The notes under the pieces: generated by a model
What the model saw: the letters and a program-made list of their open reading frames with translations, nothing else
What the model was told of the DNA's origin: nothing
Databases searched by the model: none
Shown here: one piece after another, positions 24,573-34,085 of the stretch
Layout: each line of letters opens with the position of its first letter
How positions within the stretch are numbered: the stretch's first letter is position 1
Made by a program: the position numbers and the translations under genes
Origin: Sphingobacteriales bacterium
GTDB lineage: Bacteria > Bacteroidota > Bacteroidia > Chitinophagales > Chitinophagaceae
DNA length: 56,182 nucleotides
Direction: 5' to 3'
NCBI GenBank assembly: GCA_024642285.1
Contig: JAHEBJ010000012.1
Coordinates: 1-56,182 of the forward strand

Positions 24573-26673
24573 ACAAACTGGTTTGAAAAAATATATCCTA
24601 TCTTTTTCTTTTTTACTTTTTGTCTTTACGGCCTTTTCGCAAAAGCAGGCAAATATCTGGTATTTCGGAAATAAGGCCGGTCTCGATTTTAATCAGTCAC
24701 CGCCAGCGGTTTTAAATAATGCCCAGGCCAACTCGCAGGAAGGATCTTCAACGATGTCGGATAATAATGGCAGGTTGCTTTTTTATACCAATGGAAAAAC
24801 CATCATGAATCGTAAGCATGAAGTTATGCTCAATGGCAGTTTTATAAGAGGTGAGGTGAGCAGTACAGATAATACCATTACGGTTCCGCTGCCGGGTAAT
24901 GACAGTGTTTATTACCTGTTTACAGTTGGCTCGGCCCAGGAGGAAATTCCTTTTTTTTCATTTAGTATTATTGATATGAAAGGCGATGGAGGTTTTGGTG
25001 CGGTAACAGTTAAGAATAACTTTGTTGCGGACACAGTAATGGAAAAGCTTGCTGCCATTCGGCATTGTAACAAAAAAGATTTTTGGATTGTAGTACGTAA
25101 ATGGGATACTGATGCTTATTATTCTTATTTGCTTACTTCAGCAGGTTTTAGTGGATCACCTGTTATCAGCCATACTGGTCTCACGGTGAATGGTGTTTAT
25201 AATAACAGTATTGGTACTCTTAAATTTTCCAGCAAAGGAAACAAACTGGCTGCGGTTCACTCATTTTTCCATGACGCAGTTGAGCTTATGGACTTTGATA
25301 ATACGACCGGGATAATTTCCAATCCTGTGGTTTTTAATCCTAATACAACGCCAAGGCAATTGAATTTTACCGGCAGTTACGGAGCCGAGTTTTCTCCGGA
25401 CGGTAAACTGTTGTACGTTTCTTCTAATCACTCTAATCTGCAGCCATCATTGCTTTTTCAGTTTGATATTACGAGTAATAATGCTGCAACCATAACCGCA
25501 TCAAAACAATTGATAGCCAACTCCACTCCCTGGTTTGCCGGCGATTTGCAATTGGGGCCTGACAGTAAAATCTATATGGCGATGTGGAATGATACCGCGA
25601 TATCGGTAATTGAGAACCCTAACGTATATGGAGCCGGATGTAATTTTAACTTTAATAAAATTTATCTGGCTAACGAAGCCACTGCGCCTTTGCAGTTTGG
25701 TTTGCCCACTTTTATGCAAAGTTATTTTGATAGTACATCAAATCCATACGATTTCAGCAGGCAAGGAGACTGTTTGAATAAGTCTGTTACATTTGTAATC
25801 AACCGCGTAAATGGAATCGATTCGGTTAAGTGGGATTTTGGCGACGGGCAGCAATCGCAAACGTTATCTCCCACCAATACATATTTAACCGGAGGTTTTT
25901 ATGATGTAAAACTGATTGTTTACAAAGTAGATTGTTCCTTGCTGAATGATACCATTAACAGACGGATTTGGATAGCCGACACAAAAAACTTTTTAGGTCC
26001 CGATACATCGGGGTGCAACGCAGCGACATTTGAAATTGGCGTTGAAGAAATATTTGGCGTAAATTATTTGTGGAATACGGGCTATACCGGAAGCAAAATA
26101 ACAACATCGGGTTTTAGTACCTATTGGCTGGAGATGGAACAGAACGGATGTAAGATGAGAGATTCGTTGGTTTATACCGAGCAACCAAAACCTGTTGTTA
26201 ACCTTGGCCCCGATACTTCAGTATGTTTATACAAACCAATCATTTTATACAGCGGTATCAATAATGCCGACTCGTATTTATGGAGTACAGGTGAGACAAC
26301 GCCTTCAATAACGGTAAAAGCAAAGGGCACGTATTATGTAACGGTGGACAAAGGTCAATGCATTGCATCAGATACTGTAAAAGTTACTGCCGGCGACTGT
26401 GACGTGTTTATTCCTTCTGCATTCACGCCCAACAAGGATAACCTTAATGAAACGTTTGGTGTTGTTACAGATGTAACACTTCAGTATTTTTCCCTGCAGA
26501 TTTACAGCAAATGGGGCCAGTTGATTTTCAATACAAATGATGTTACCCAAAAATGGGATGGTACATTTAAAGGAAAAGATATGCCAAACGGGGCATATTT
26601 CTGGATGATGAATTACACTAACCTGAGAGGGAAAAAATATTATGAACAAGGAATGGTTATGCTCATCCGCTAA
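24544..26673 (+). CDS. T9SS type B cargo protein with beta-propeller and PKD regions
   Basis: 709 residues. The ATG at 24544 lies inside ispF; a TTG at 24583 is an alternative start and would put a lysine pair right before the signal peptide ([19 protein letters not shown]). Residues about 35-400 form a propeller-like region that starts [17 protein letters not shown], a phrase common at the N-terminus of Bacteroidota surface proteins. A PKD domain follows ([14 protein letters not shown], about 425-475), then two Ig-like segments, and a type B sorting domain ([50 protein letters not shown]). It is therefore predicted to be exported by the T9SS to the surface. Confidence 0.88.
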   Translation: MQPYYLKKNKQTGLKKYILSFSFLLFVFTAFSQKQANIWYFGNKAGLDFNQSPPAVLNNAQANSQEGSSTMSDNNGRLLFYTNGKTIMNRKHEVMLNGSFIRGEVSSTDNTITVPLPGNDSVYYLFTVGSAQEEIPFFSFSIIDMKGDGGFGAVTVKNNFVADTVMEKLAAIRHCNKKDFWIVVRKWDTDAYYSYLLTSAGFSGSPVISHTGLTVNGVYNNSIGTLKFSSKGNKLAAVHSFFHDAVELMDFDNTTGIISNPVVFNPNTTPRQLNFTGSYGAEFSPDGKLLYVSSNHSNLQPSLLFQFDITSNNAATITASKQLIANSTPWFAGDLQLGPDSKIYMAMWNDTAISVIENPNVYGAGCNFNFNKIYLANEATAPLQFGLPTFMQSYFDSTSNPYDFSRQGDCLNKSVTFVINRVNGIDSVKWDFGDGQQSQTLSPTNTYLTGGFYDVKLIVYKVDCSLLNDTINRRIWIADTKNFLGPDTSGCNAATFEIGVEEIFGVNYLWNTGYTGSKITTSGFSTYWLEMEQNGCKMRDSLVYTEQPKPVVNLGPDTSVCLYKPIILYSGINNADSYLWSTGETTPSITVKAKGTYYVTVDKGQCIASDTVKVTAGDCDVFIPSAFTPNKDNLNETFGVVTDVTLQYFSLQIYSKWGQLIFNTNDVTQKWDGTFKGKDMPNGAYFWMMNYTNLRGKKYYEQGMVMLIR

Positions 26674-26719
26674 TTGAATATTTGTCAATCCTTTATTCCT
26701 GTTTTCCTTTCCACATGAT

Positions 26720-26727
26720 TAACTTTG
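26720..26727 (+). promoter_or_regulatory. -7 box 5 nt before dut start (leaderless candidate)
   Basis: TAACTTTG followed by five bases (CCAGC) and the dut ATG at 26733. Confidence 0.55.
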
Positions 26728-26732
26728 CCAGC

Positions 26733-27176
26733 ATGCAAACAATCCCGGTAAATATTGTAAACAAATCATCTAACCCGCTACCTGCTTATGCAACTCCGGG
26801 TTCCTCTGGAATGGACATCAGAGCTAATTTAAATGAACCGGTTAATCTTGAACCACTAGGTAGACTGATGGTACCTACCGGCTTGTTTATTGAATTACCA
26901 GAAGGATATGAAGCACAGGTAAGGCCCAGGAGTGGAATGGCGGTTAAACAAGGTATAACCTGTTTGAATTCTCCGGGTACAATTGATGCCGACTACCGCG
27001 GCGAAATAAGAGTTATTTTAATAAACCTGAGTGATACTGATCAGGTAATTAACCATGGCGACAGAATAGCCCAGATGGTAATTGCTAAAACCGAAAAAGC
27101 CAGGCTGGTGCTTGCAGAGAATTTAAATGAATCTACCCGGGGCGAAGGTGGATTTGGTCATACCGGTAAAAATTAA
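26733..27176 (+). CDS. dut: dUTP diphosphatase
   Basis: 147 residues from the ATG at 26733; an in-frame start 17 codons upstream lies before the promoter box and is rejected. All five motifs of trimeric dUTPase are present: [41 protein letters not shown] (catalytic Asp), [10 protein letters not shown] and [10 protein letters not shown] at the C-terminal arm. It hydrolyses dUTP to dUMP, keeping uracil out of DNA and feeding dTMP synthesis. The DUF4292 lipoprotein gene follows after 14 nt. Confidence 0.96.
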   Translation: MQTIPVNIVNKSSNPLPAYATPGSSGMDIRANLNEPVNLEPLGRLMVPTGLFIELPEGYEAQVRPRSGMAVKQGITCLNSPGTIDADYRGEIRVILINLSDTDQVINHGDRIAQMVIAKTEKARLVLAENLNESTRGEGGFGHTGKN

Positions 27177-27190
27177 CTGTGAATAAAATA

Positions 27191-28012
27191 ATGAGATACT
27201 TTATTAATGTTGTCATTCTGGTAACGATCGTTTTTACAACGTTCAGTTGTAAAACCGTTAAGCAAATTAATAAGGCAATTTCGCCGAAAGATACCACAGG
27301 CGTGGTTATCATTGATCAACGAAATACAGATTCCATCCTGATGATAAAACAAACTATCGAAAATTTAAGTCATAACTATATTGATTTTAAGACATTTAAT
27401 GCAAAAATAAAAGTAGACTATCAGGATAATAAAGGTAAGCAACCAGATGTAACGGCAATCGTCAGAATCATTAAAGATAGCGCAATATGGGTTTCTATTA
27501 CAGCATCTTTTTTAAGTGTGGAAATTTACCGGGTATTGATAACAAAAGACAGTGTGATATTGATGAATAAGCAAGAAAAAGAAGTACAATACCGGTCGCT
27601 GGATTATCTGCAGGAAGTAACTGAAATTGCCTTTGACTATTATACTTTGCAGGACCTGTTGATAGGGAACCCTGTATTTATTGACAGCAATATTGTGTAC
27701 TATAAAAAAACTGAGGATCAGGTACTGTTTTCAATGGCTGGCAAAATATTCAAACATTTGATCACCTTATCGGCCAATAATTATTTTTTAACGCACAGCA
27801 AACTGGATGATGTTGAAGTAGGCAGAAGCCGGACGGCGGATCTGACTTATGCCGATTATGAAAATAAAACCGGCGTAAATTTTTCAACTTACCGGGAGAT
27901 AACAGTTTCCGAAAAAAACCGTCTTGACATCAGGCTTAATTTTAAGCAATATGAGTTTAACAAAGAATTATCAGTATCATTCAACATTCCAAAAAATTAT
28001 ACAGTGCGGTAA
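27191..28012 (+). CDS. DUF4292 lipoprotein (LolA-like fold)
   Basis: 273 residues. The ATG at 27191 is chosen over an in-frame GTG four codons earlier; both give a lipoprotein signal (FINVVILVTIVFTTFSC, lipobox TFSC). The mature part matches DUF4292: YIDFKTFNAKIKVDYQDNKG, AIWVSITASFLSVEIYRVLI and a DLLIGNPVF segment, ending with an antiparallel sheet pattern (LDIRLNFKQYEFNKELSVSF). DUF4292 proteins resemble LolA/LppX carriers of hydrophobic molecules and are predicted to work in the periplasm. The order dut - DUF4292 - LytM protein is recalled from other Bacteroidota genomes; cotranscription of the last two is probable. Confidence 0.85.
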   Translation: MRYFINVVILVTIVFTTFSCKTVKQINKAISPKDTTGVVIIDQRNTDSILMIKQTIENLSHNYIDFKTFNAKIKVDYQDNKGKQPDVTAIVRIIKDSAIWVSITASFLSVEIYRVLITKDSVILMNKQEKEVQYRSLDYLQEVTEIAFDYYTLQDLLIGNPVFIDSNIVYYKKTEDQVLFSMAGKIFKHLITLSANNYFLTHSKLDDVEVGRSRTADLTYADYENKTGVNFSTYREITVSEKNRLDIRLNFKQYEFNKELSVSFNIPKNYTVR

Positions 28013-28103
28013 ACGTTATTTGTAATTATACACAGCCTGTGGGTTTTTTACACAGCCGATGGTATTTTTTGAATTGTAATTTTAACAGTACTAATCAACA
28101 GTT

Positions 28104-29411
28104 ATGGTTAAATATATTTTAAGTGCAGCATTATTTTCGTTGGTTATATTTTCAGCAATGGCCCAGCAGGATACCCGTGAGGAATTGCAAAAGCAACGGG
28201 CACAGTTAGAAAAAGAACTGGAGAAAACAAAACGGTTGTTGAACACTAATAAAGCCGAGACAAAAGTTAACCTCGTTCAGTGGAGAAAAATAAATGACCA
28301 GGTTAATTTGCAAAACAGATTAATAGATAATATAAGTAAGGACATAAATATTCTCGACAATAATATCTACACCAATCAGCGTGAAATTAACCGCTATAAC
28401 AAGCTGTTGGATACGCTGAAAGAAGAATATGCAAAAAGCATGGTGTACGCATATAAGAACCGCAACAACTACGATTTTTTAAGTTTCATTTTTTCGGCAG
28501 CCAGTTTTAATGATGCCATAAAACGAATTGCTTATTTAAAATACTATAGAACCTACCGTGAACAGCAGGGTGAAAATATCCTGCGTACGCAGGAATTGCG
28601 TAAGCAACGTATAAACGAATTGGGCAGCATTAAGGAAAATAAAAGCGATGTGCTTAAAATTAAAGACAAGGAAATGACAGCCCTGGAAAAGCAAAAGGGA
28701 GAGAAGGACCGGATCATGAACGAATTGAAAAAGCAAGGTAAAAAATTGAATAGTCAGGTATCCGCATATTCAAAACAGATCCGTAAAGTTGATAATGCAA
28801 TTAATGCAGCCATTGCCAAGGCACTGGCAGATGCTAAAAAAGCAGCATTGAAGAAAGCTAACGAGGAAAATGAAAAAGCAAAAGCGTTGGCCAAAGAAAA
28901 TACTGCAACTACAACGCCAACCACATCTTCCGTAACTGCACCGGCAAAAAAAGCCGAAGTAAAAAAAGCAAGCGAAAGTGTATTACTTAATGCTGATAAT
29001 ATTGTACTCAATGAAAATTTTATCAAGAACAGAGGTTCATTGCCCTGGCCGGTTGATAAAGGCTATACCATTTTACATTTTGGAAAAAATGTATTACCCA
29101 GCGGAACTGTGCTAGACAATCCTTGTATAACTGTAGCGACCGATATTGGCAGTAACGTTAAATCTGTATTTGATGGAGTTGTTTCGCATGTGGCCTTTAT
29201 TGAAGATATGCAGGTGGTAATTATTCAGCATGGTAAATACTTTAGTACTTACAGTAACTTAAGTAGTGCGCTTGTGCAGCGTGGTCAGAATATAAAGACA
29301 GGTCAGATAATAGGAAAAGCAGGTGCAAACCTTGATGGCGTTGGTGCTGTTGATTTCTTCATTAATGATGAGCGGAATAATATTGATCCAAAAGACTGGC
29401 TTAAAAAATAA
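28104..29411 (+). CDS. Coiled-coil LytM (M23-like) protein, EnvC-type, probably non-catalytic
   Basis: 435 residues: signal peptide (1-20), long coiled coil (about 21-240), a charged Ala/Lys/Thr linker (240-295), and a C-terminal LytM domain (about 310-435). Active M23 enzymes need HxxxD and HxH zinc motifs. Here the usual final HLHFEI is replaced by GAVDFFINDE and the first ligand position is doubtful, so zinc binding is probably lost. This architecture and loss match EnvC/NlpD, which activate amidases during cell separation instead of cutting peptidoglycan. Role is inferred. The stop lies only 2 nt from the convergent bshA stop. Confidence 0.85.
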   Translation: MVKYILSAALFSLVIFSAMAQQDTREELQKQRAQLEKELEKTKRLLNTNKAETKVNLVQWRKINDQVNLQNRLIDNISKDINILDNNIYTNQREINRYNKLLDTLKEEYAKSMVYAYKNRNNYDFLSFIFSAASFNDAIKRIAYLKYYRTYREQQGENILRTQELRKQRINELGSIKENKSDVLKIKDKEMTALEKQKGEKDRIMNELKKQGKKLNSQVSAYSKQIRKVDNAINAAIAKALADAKKAALKKANEENEKAKALAKENTATTTPTTSSVTAPAKKAEVKKASESVLLNADNIVLNENFIKNRGSLPWPVDKGYTILHFGKNVLPSGTVLDNPCITVATDIGSNVKSVFDGVVSHVAFIEDMQVVIIQHGKYFSTYSNLSSALVQRGQNIKTGQIIGKAGANLDGVGAVDFFINDERNNIDPKDWLKK

Positions 29412-29413
29412 AC

Positions 29414-30532
29414 TCAGATCACTCTTTTGTACATTGCCTCGTACAAAGGAACTATGTTAGCAATGTCGAATTTTTTTGCCTGAGCCAGTGCGTTTTCTTT
29501 AAATTTTCGGAGTGTGGCTTCATCCTGTAAAATATGCAGCGCATTTTTACTCATGTCTTCTACATCTCCTACATCACTCATAAAACCGCAGTAACCGTTA
29601 ATATTTATTTCGGGCAAACCGCCAGCATTGGTCGATATTACAGGTACTTCAGCAGCCATTGCTTCTAATGCAGCCAAACCAAAACTCTCATATTCGCTGG
29701 TGAGCAGGAACAAGTCGGCAATAGGTAGTATATCTTCCATTTGTTCCTGCTTGCCCAAGAATTTGATTGTGTTATGTGATTCACATTTTCTTGCACTGTC
29801 TTCAATATGTGTCCGCTCCGGACCATCGCCCAACAAAAGTAGTGTAGCAGGCATTTTTTTCTGGATCAATAAAAAAGTACTCACTACATCTTCCACCCGT
29901 TTCACCTTACGGAAATTTGAAGCGTGCACAATTATTTTTTCACCATTTGGTGAAATGAGTTTTCTGAATGCATCAACCGGTTGGCGGTGAAATCTTTCCA
30001 CATCAACAAAATTGTGAATCACTTCAATCTCCTTCTCAATTTTGAAATTCTTATAGGTTTCGTCTTTAAGATTATCTGACACTGCAGTTAATACATCACT
30101 TTCATTCATAGAAAAAGTAACTACCGGGCTGTAGGTCTTATCCCTCCCAACCAATGTAATATCGGTGCCATGTAAAGTAGTAATTACGGGAATTCTCTTG
30201 CCTTGTTTGGCTAATATCTGCTTGGCCATGTAGGCGGCGGCGGCATGTGGAATAGCATAATGTACATGCAGCAATTCAACATCGTTGTTTAAAATCACAT
30301 CCACCATTGTGCTGGCCAGTGCTGTTTCGTAAGGCGGATAATCAAAAAGCGGGTAAGTGGGTACCCGCACTTCGTGGTAAAATATATTCGCATGAAAGCC
30401 GCTCAGCCGAACCGGTTGCTGGTAAGTTATAAAATGGATATTATGTCCTTTATCGGCCAGTGCCTTACCAAGTTCAGTTGCTAAAACACCGCTACCGCCA
30501 AAAGTTGGGTAACATACAATGCCAATATTCAT
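29414..30532 (-). CDS. bshA: N-acetyl-alpha-D-glucosaminyl L-malate synthase
   Basis: 372 residues, GT4 glycosyltransferase fold. The N-terminal motif GIVCYPTFGGSGVLATELGK and THLHGTDITLVG-like segment (TLHGTDITLVG) are typical of BshA, and the C-terminal half has LTSEYESFGLAALEAMA with the retaining-enzyme EX7E pattern, followed by STNAGGLPE. BshA joins GlcNAc from UDP-GlcNAc to L-malate, the first step of bacillithiol synthesis, the low-molecular-weight thiol used by Firmicutes and many Bacteroidota. bshB and bshC are not in the window. Its stop nearly touches the convergent LytM gene. Confidence 0.92.
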   Translation of the reverse strand: MNIGIVCYPTFGGSGVLATELGKALADKGHNIHFITYQQPVRLSGFHANIFYHEVRVPTYPLFDYPPYETALASTMVDVILNNDVELLHVHYAIPHAAAAYMAKQILAKQGKRIPVITTLHGTDITLVGRDKTYSPVVTFSMNESDVLTAVSDNLKDETYKNFKIEKEIEVIHNFVDVERFHRQPVDAFRKLISPNGEKIIVHASNFRKVKRVEDVVSTFLLIQKKMPATLLLLGDGPERTHIEDSARKCESHNTIKFLGKQEQMEDILPIADLFLLTSEYESFGLAALEAMAAEVPVISTNAGGLPEININGYCGFMSDVGDVEDMSKNALHILQDEATLRKFKENALAQAKKFDIANIVPLYEAMYKRVI

Positions 30533-30619
30533 ATATAAGTTGATTATTTAAAAAATGGTATACGCAATTTACCGATTTATTTTCATTAGCCAGTCCGCTT
30601 ATGTATTGGTTTAAATCTG

Positions 30620-30627
30620 TAAGTTTG
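30620..30627 (+). promoter_or_regulatory. Putative -7 box of the M28 peptidase gene
   Basis: TAAGTTTG, 16 nt before the ATG at 30644; no clear -33 element. Confidence 0.45.
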
Positions 30628-30643
30628 TTGCAAAACCTTTGGC

Positions 30644-32029
30644 ATGATAAAACGATTCCTTGTTTCAATTCTGATGTTTTCGTCCGTTTCCATGGTTGCT
30701 TTTGGGCAAAATGAAGATTCGGAAATGATAAAAAAAATAGCTGATGAAATTCTTTTGAATGGTAAGGCGTATTCTAATTTATACAGCTTGTGCAAAACAG
30801 TGGGTGCAAGGTTAAGCGGCAGCGAAGGAATGTATAAGGGAGAAAGTTGGGGCATGATCGCACTTAAAGAAGCCGGAGCTGAGAATGCCTATTTGCAGGC
30901 CTGCATGGTTCCCCATTGGGTAAGAGGAAAAAAAGAACTGGCAAGATTTAAAACAAATAAAATAAACGCCGATCCCGAATTTGATATATTGGCACTTGGA
31001 ATGTCGGTAGGTACAGGTGATAAGGGCGTTACAGCACCAATTATTGAAGTAAAGAATTTTGAAGAGCTGGAAAGGAGAAAAGATGAAATAAGAGGTAAGA
31101 TCGTTTTCTATAATTATCCGTTTAACAAAACTTTTTTGAGAGGTGCTTATGGCGATGCAGTAAAGTACAGAGGCAACGGAGCTTCAGCTGCCGCAAAGTA
31201 TGGCGCAGTGGCGGTCATAGTTCGTTCTGTTACAGGTGCCCAGGATGATTTTCCGCACACCGGTTCATTGCGTTACAATGATACTTTGCCTAAAATTCCC
31301 GCGGTTGCCATTAGTACTAATGGCGCTGATAAGTTGAGCGGCTATATTAAAAATGATTATAAGAATGAGAATTTTTTCATCAGAACAAATTGTGAAATGC
31401 TGCCCGATACCATTGGTCATAATGTTATTGGCGAAATAAGGGGCTCTGAATTTCCTAATGAGATCATAACAATAGGAGGGCATTTGGATAGTTGGGATCC
31501 CGGTGAAGGTGCCAGCGACGACGGCACCGGGTTAGTGACGAGTATTGAGATACTGCGGGCGTTTAAAGCGCTGGGCTATTACCCGAAGCGTACTATACGC
31601 ATAGTTTTATTTGCTAACGAAGAAAATGGGTTACGGGGCGGTACTAAATATGCTGAGGAAGGAAAATTAAAAAATGAAAAACATGTGATGGCCATGGAAA
31701 GCGATGGAGGCGGAGAATACCCACGGGGTTTTGGCTGTGGGATGACCAAAGAACAATTTGAAAAAGTAAATGGCTGGATAAAATATTTTGAACCTTTTGA
31801 TGCAACCCGTTTTTCCTTTAACGAAGGCGGTGGCGGCGGAGCCGATATCGGCCCGTTACAAACAGCGTTTAAAACGCCCCAGTTTGGATTGAGCACAACG
31901 GGGCAGCGTTATTTTGATGTGCATCATGCAGCCTCTGACGTTTTTGAAAAAGTAAATGCCCAGGAATTAAACCTATGTGCAGTTGTAATGGCATCAATGG
32001 TTTACCTGGTGGATAAATATGGTTTATAA
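30644..32029 (+). CDS. M28 family zinc peptidase (plasma glutamate carboxypeptidase-like)
   Basis: 461 residues with a signal peptide (MIKRFLVSILMFSSVSMVAFG). A PA-like domain inserts at about residues 125-240. The M28 core has both zinc sites: GGHLDSWDPGEGASDDGTG (His, bridging Asp), NEENGLRGG (catalytic Glu and ligand), AMESDGGGEYP (Asp) and FDVHHAASD (last His). It removes amino acids or cleaves dipeptides outside the cytoplasm. It is likely secreted to the periplasm; there is no sorting domain. A small membrane protein gene follows after 17 nt and may be cotranscribed. Confidence 0.92.
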   Translation: MIKRFLVSILMFSSVSMVAFGQNEDSEMIKKIADEILLNGKAYSNLYSLCKTVGARLSGSEGMYKGESWGMIALKEAGAENAYLQACMVPHWVRGKKELARFKTNKINADPEFDILALGMSVGTGDKGVTAPIIEVKNFEELERRKDEIRGKIVFYNYPFNKTFLRGAYGDAVKYRGNGASAAAKYGAVAVIVRSVTGAQDDFPHTGSLRYNDTLPKIPAVAISTNGADKLSGYIKNDYKNENFFIRTNCEMLPDTIGHNVIGEIRGSEFPNEIITIGGHLDSWDPGEGASDDGTGLVTSIEILRAFKALGYYPKRTIRIVLFANEENGLRGGTKYAEEGKLKNEKHVMAMESDGGGEYPRGFGCGMTKEQFEKVNGWIKYFEPFDATRFSFNEGGGGGADIGPLQTAFKTPQFGLSTTGQRYFDVHHAASDVFEKVNAQELNLCAVVMASMVYLVDKYGL

Positions 32030-32046
32030 AAATTAAATTCTAGTTT

Positions 32047-32484
32047 ATGGCAGATGTAAAATTTGATGAAGTAGCAAAAGAAGAACCCCAAAAAAAGAAA
32101 AGCGGATTCCGTAAGTTTTTGCGGTGGTTTGTTTTAATTGTTCTGCTTGCAGGAGGCGTTGCATTCTGGTGGAAATATTATTTTGTTTTCGGCGAGGGCG
32201 TAAAGGCAGGTGAATTAAATTATGTTGTTAAGAAGGGAAACTTGTTTAAAACCTATGAAGGAAAGCTTATCCAGTCTGGTTTTCGTTCAAATACGGCCGG
32301 TACAATTAATTCCTACGAGTTTGAATTTTCGGTAGCTGATGACAGTATTGCCAATATTTTAATGAATAACAGCGGCAATTATTTCGATCTGCATTATAAG
32401 GAATATAAAGGAACCATTCCGTGGCGGGGATTCAGTCCCTTTGTTGTGGACAAGATCATCAGTATGAAAAAAGTAGAGCGGTAA
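32047..32484 (+). CDS. Small membrane-anchored protein of unknown function
   Basis: 145 residues: a charged cytoplasmic N-terminus (1-25, Lys-rich), one membrane helix (about 27-44, FVLIVLLAGGVAFWW), and an extracytoplasmic beta-rich domain (residues 55-145) with NYVVKKGNLFKTYEGKLIQ and SYEFEFSVADDSI. I recall similar 130-150-residue proteins in many Bacteroidota without known function. It lies 17 nt behind the M28 peptidase and its stop codon abuts the stop of the convergent methylase gene with no base between. Confidence 0.8.
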   Translation: MADVKFDEVAKEEPQKKKSGFRKFLRWFVLIVLLAGGVAFWWKYYFVFGEGVKAGELNYVVKKGNLFKTYEGKLIQSGFRSNTAGTINSYEFEFSVADDSIANILMNNSGNYFDLHYKEYKGTIPWRGFSPFVVDKIISMKKVER

Positions 32485-33189
32485 TTAAACTCCTGCATAC
32501 AATAGAAATATAACCGGCTTTTTATGAAAGTCGGTTTTTTCTTTTCTCCAGGCTGCAATTGTTTTGGTCTTTACAAATTCATTGGCTCCTGTCAATTCTG
32601 CTGCTATGCAAAGTTTGGTGGCTGGCTTGCATGTTTTTAATAAAGATTCAATGAGTTGATTATTTCGATAGGGAGTTTCTATAAATATTTGAGTGTTGTT
32701 TTTCTTTTGCGAATTTATTTCCATACCTGATATAGCTTTACTGCGTTCCAGATTATCGATCGGTAAATAACCGGTAAACTCAAACTGTTGCCCGTTCATG
32801 CCACTGGCCATCAGCGCAAGCAGGATAGAACTCGGGCCCACAAGAGGTTTAATTACCGTATCCATTTCCTGGGCTGCTGCAATCAATAATTGTCCAGGGT
32901 CGGCAATACCCGGGCATCCGGCTTCGCTAACGATTGCAATATTTTTTTTAGCTGTAATTTTTTGCCTGAAAGAATTCAGTACTTCAGCCTCGGCTTTATG
33001 AATGGTAAACCATTCAAAATTGTCAATTACAATTTCCCGGTCGAGTTTTTTTAAAAACCTGCGGGCTGTGCGTTCGTTCTCCGCAAAAATTACCTGGCAA
33101 TCTTTTACAGCATTCAGCACATAAGCCGGAATAGTTTCTAAAGCCGCTTCATCAAGTACAGTTGGTACGAGGTAAATTATCGAACTCAT
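32485..33189 (-). CDS. SAM-dependent methyltransferase, RsmI / tetrapyrrole methylase fold
   Basis: 234 residues. The family's SAM motifs are visible: IVSEAGCPGIADPGQLLIA (compare SDAGTPxISDPG in RsmI), GPSSILLALMASGMNGQQFEFTGYLP and FIETPYRNNQLIESL. RsmI methylates the 2'-OH of C1402 in 16S rRNA. This protein is shorter and starts differently (IYLVPTVLDEAALETIP), so it belongs to an RsmI-like subfamily of Bacteroidota and the target is uncertain. It overlaps the EI24 gene by ATGA and is translated from the same mRNA. Confidence 0.85.
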   Translation of the reverse strand: MSSIIYLVPTVLDEAALETIPAYVLNAVKDCQVIFAENERTARRFLKKLDREIVIDNFEWFTIHKAEAEVLNSFRQKITAKKNIAIVSEAGCPGIADPGQLLIAAAQEMDTVIKPLVGPSSILLALMASGMNGQQFEFTGYLPIDNLERSKAISGMEINSQKKNNTQIFIETPYRNNQLIESLLKTCKPATKLCIAAELTGANEFVKTKTIAAWRKEKTDFHKKPVIFLLYAGV

Positions 33190-33980
33190 AGATTTAAATT
33201 AAGTCCTTTTTCCGGTAAAACACCATCGGTTTTAGTTTTATATAAACTGATGGTGGCTGCTATTACCGCATAACTGGGAGCAAGTAACCACCCCAAAATC
33301 GGAATAATATGCATCAGGTAAAATACCAAGCCGTTACCGATTGCAAGCCCTTTATGCCGGCCAATAAACCGTATACTTTCCGAAGTAGACAGTTTGTTCC
33401 TTTCACAACTGTAATCCAGCATGGAAAATCCAAGGTAGTAACATTCAATCAGTAAAGCCAGCAACGGCGTTATCCATCCAACAACCGGAATAAATGATAA
33501 GATCAAAATGGAAATGGTATAAACAGTTTGCCAAAGCATATTTCGTAGCGCAATCCTAATCCCCCGCAGGATATCTTTCATGAGCTGTTTAAAACTAAAC
33601 GGGTATTCCTTTCCTTCAATGATGGCTTCCGTTTTTTCACTTAGGTAGGCAAATAACGGCGAGCCAATAATGAGAAATAAATATTTGAAAAGCGAAAAGT
33701 AAAATAATAATAGCACCAGGTTCAGTATCAATTGACCAAAGATGATGAGAAAACTTAACCAGCTGTTTTCCATTTTTTCCATCCATTCGGTTGCCCCGGT
33801 TTTTTGCAACATGAATTCTATGGCACTGTTGCTTGAAGTCCAGAACAAATAAATTCCCAGGCAAAACAGGATAGCATAAATAAAACCAGGGATCAGTATC
33901 CATTTCCATAGCCGGTGCCTGATGATAAAGCGATGAGTATGTAAGTAAGCCTGTATAGAAATAATGATCTCTTTAAGCAT
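33186..33980 (-). CDS. EI24 / CysZ-like membrane protein
   Basis: 264 residues with five or six membrane segments (about 25-47, 72-105, 137-170, 205-240). The pattern YLSEKTEAIIEGKEYPFSFK and the long hydrophobic stretches match the EI24 domain, found in eukaryotic EI24 and bacterial CysZ sulfate transporters. In Bacteroidota its substrate is unproven. It is the first gene of a two-gene unit with the RsmI-like methylase, overlapping by 4 nt. It diverges from the glycosylase gene. Confidence 0.82.
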   Translation of the reverse strand: MLKEIIISIQAYLHTHRFIIRHRLWKWILIPGFIYAILFCLGIYLFWTSSNSAIEFMLQKTGATEWMEKMENSWLSFLIIFGQLILNLVLLLFYFSLFKYLFLIIGSPLFAYLSEKTEAIIEGKEYPFSFKQLMKDILRGIRIALRNMLWQTVYTISILILSFIPVVGWITPLLALLIECYYLGFSMLDYSCERNKLSTSESIRFIGRHKGLAIGNGLVFYLMHIIPILGWLLAPSYAVIAATISLYKTKTDGVLPEKGLNLNL

Positions 33981-34057
33981 CTGTTGTTAGTTATTCAATT
34001 CCTTTTTGGTATTGTTGGGACTTTAAGTAAAAGCATCTCACTGATTCTTAATTCTGT

Positions 34058-34065
34058 TATATTTG
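34058..34065 (+). promoter_or_regulatory. Putative -7 box of the 3-methyladenine glycosylase gene
   Basis: TATATTTG, 20 nt before the ATG at 34086. Confidence 0.5.
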
Positions 34066-34085
34066 GCTTTAAAGTTAATACTATA

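Noticed and set aside
28028-28050. Terminator-like hairpin before the LytM gene (CACAGCCTGTGGG then T-run)
   Set aside because: The stem is only about 4 bp, too weak to call; DUF4292 and LytM genes may be cotranscribed.
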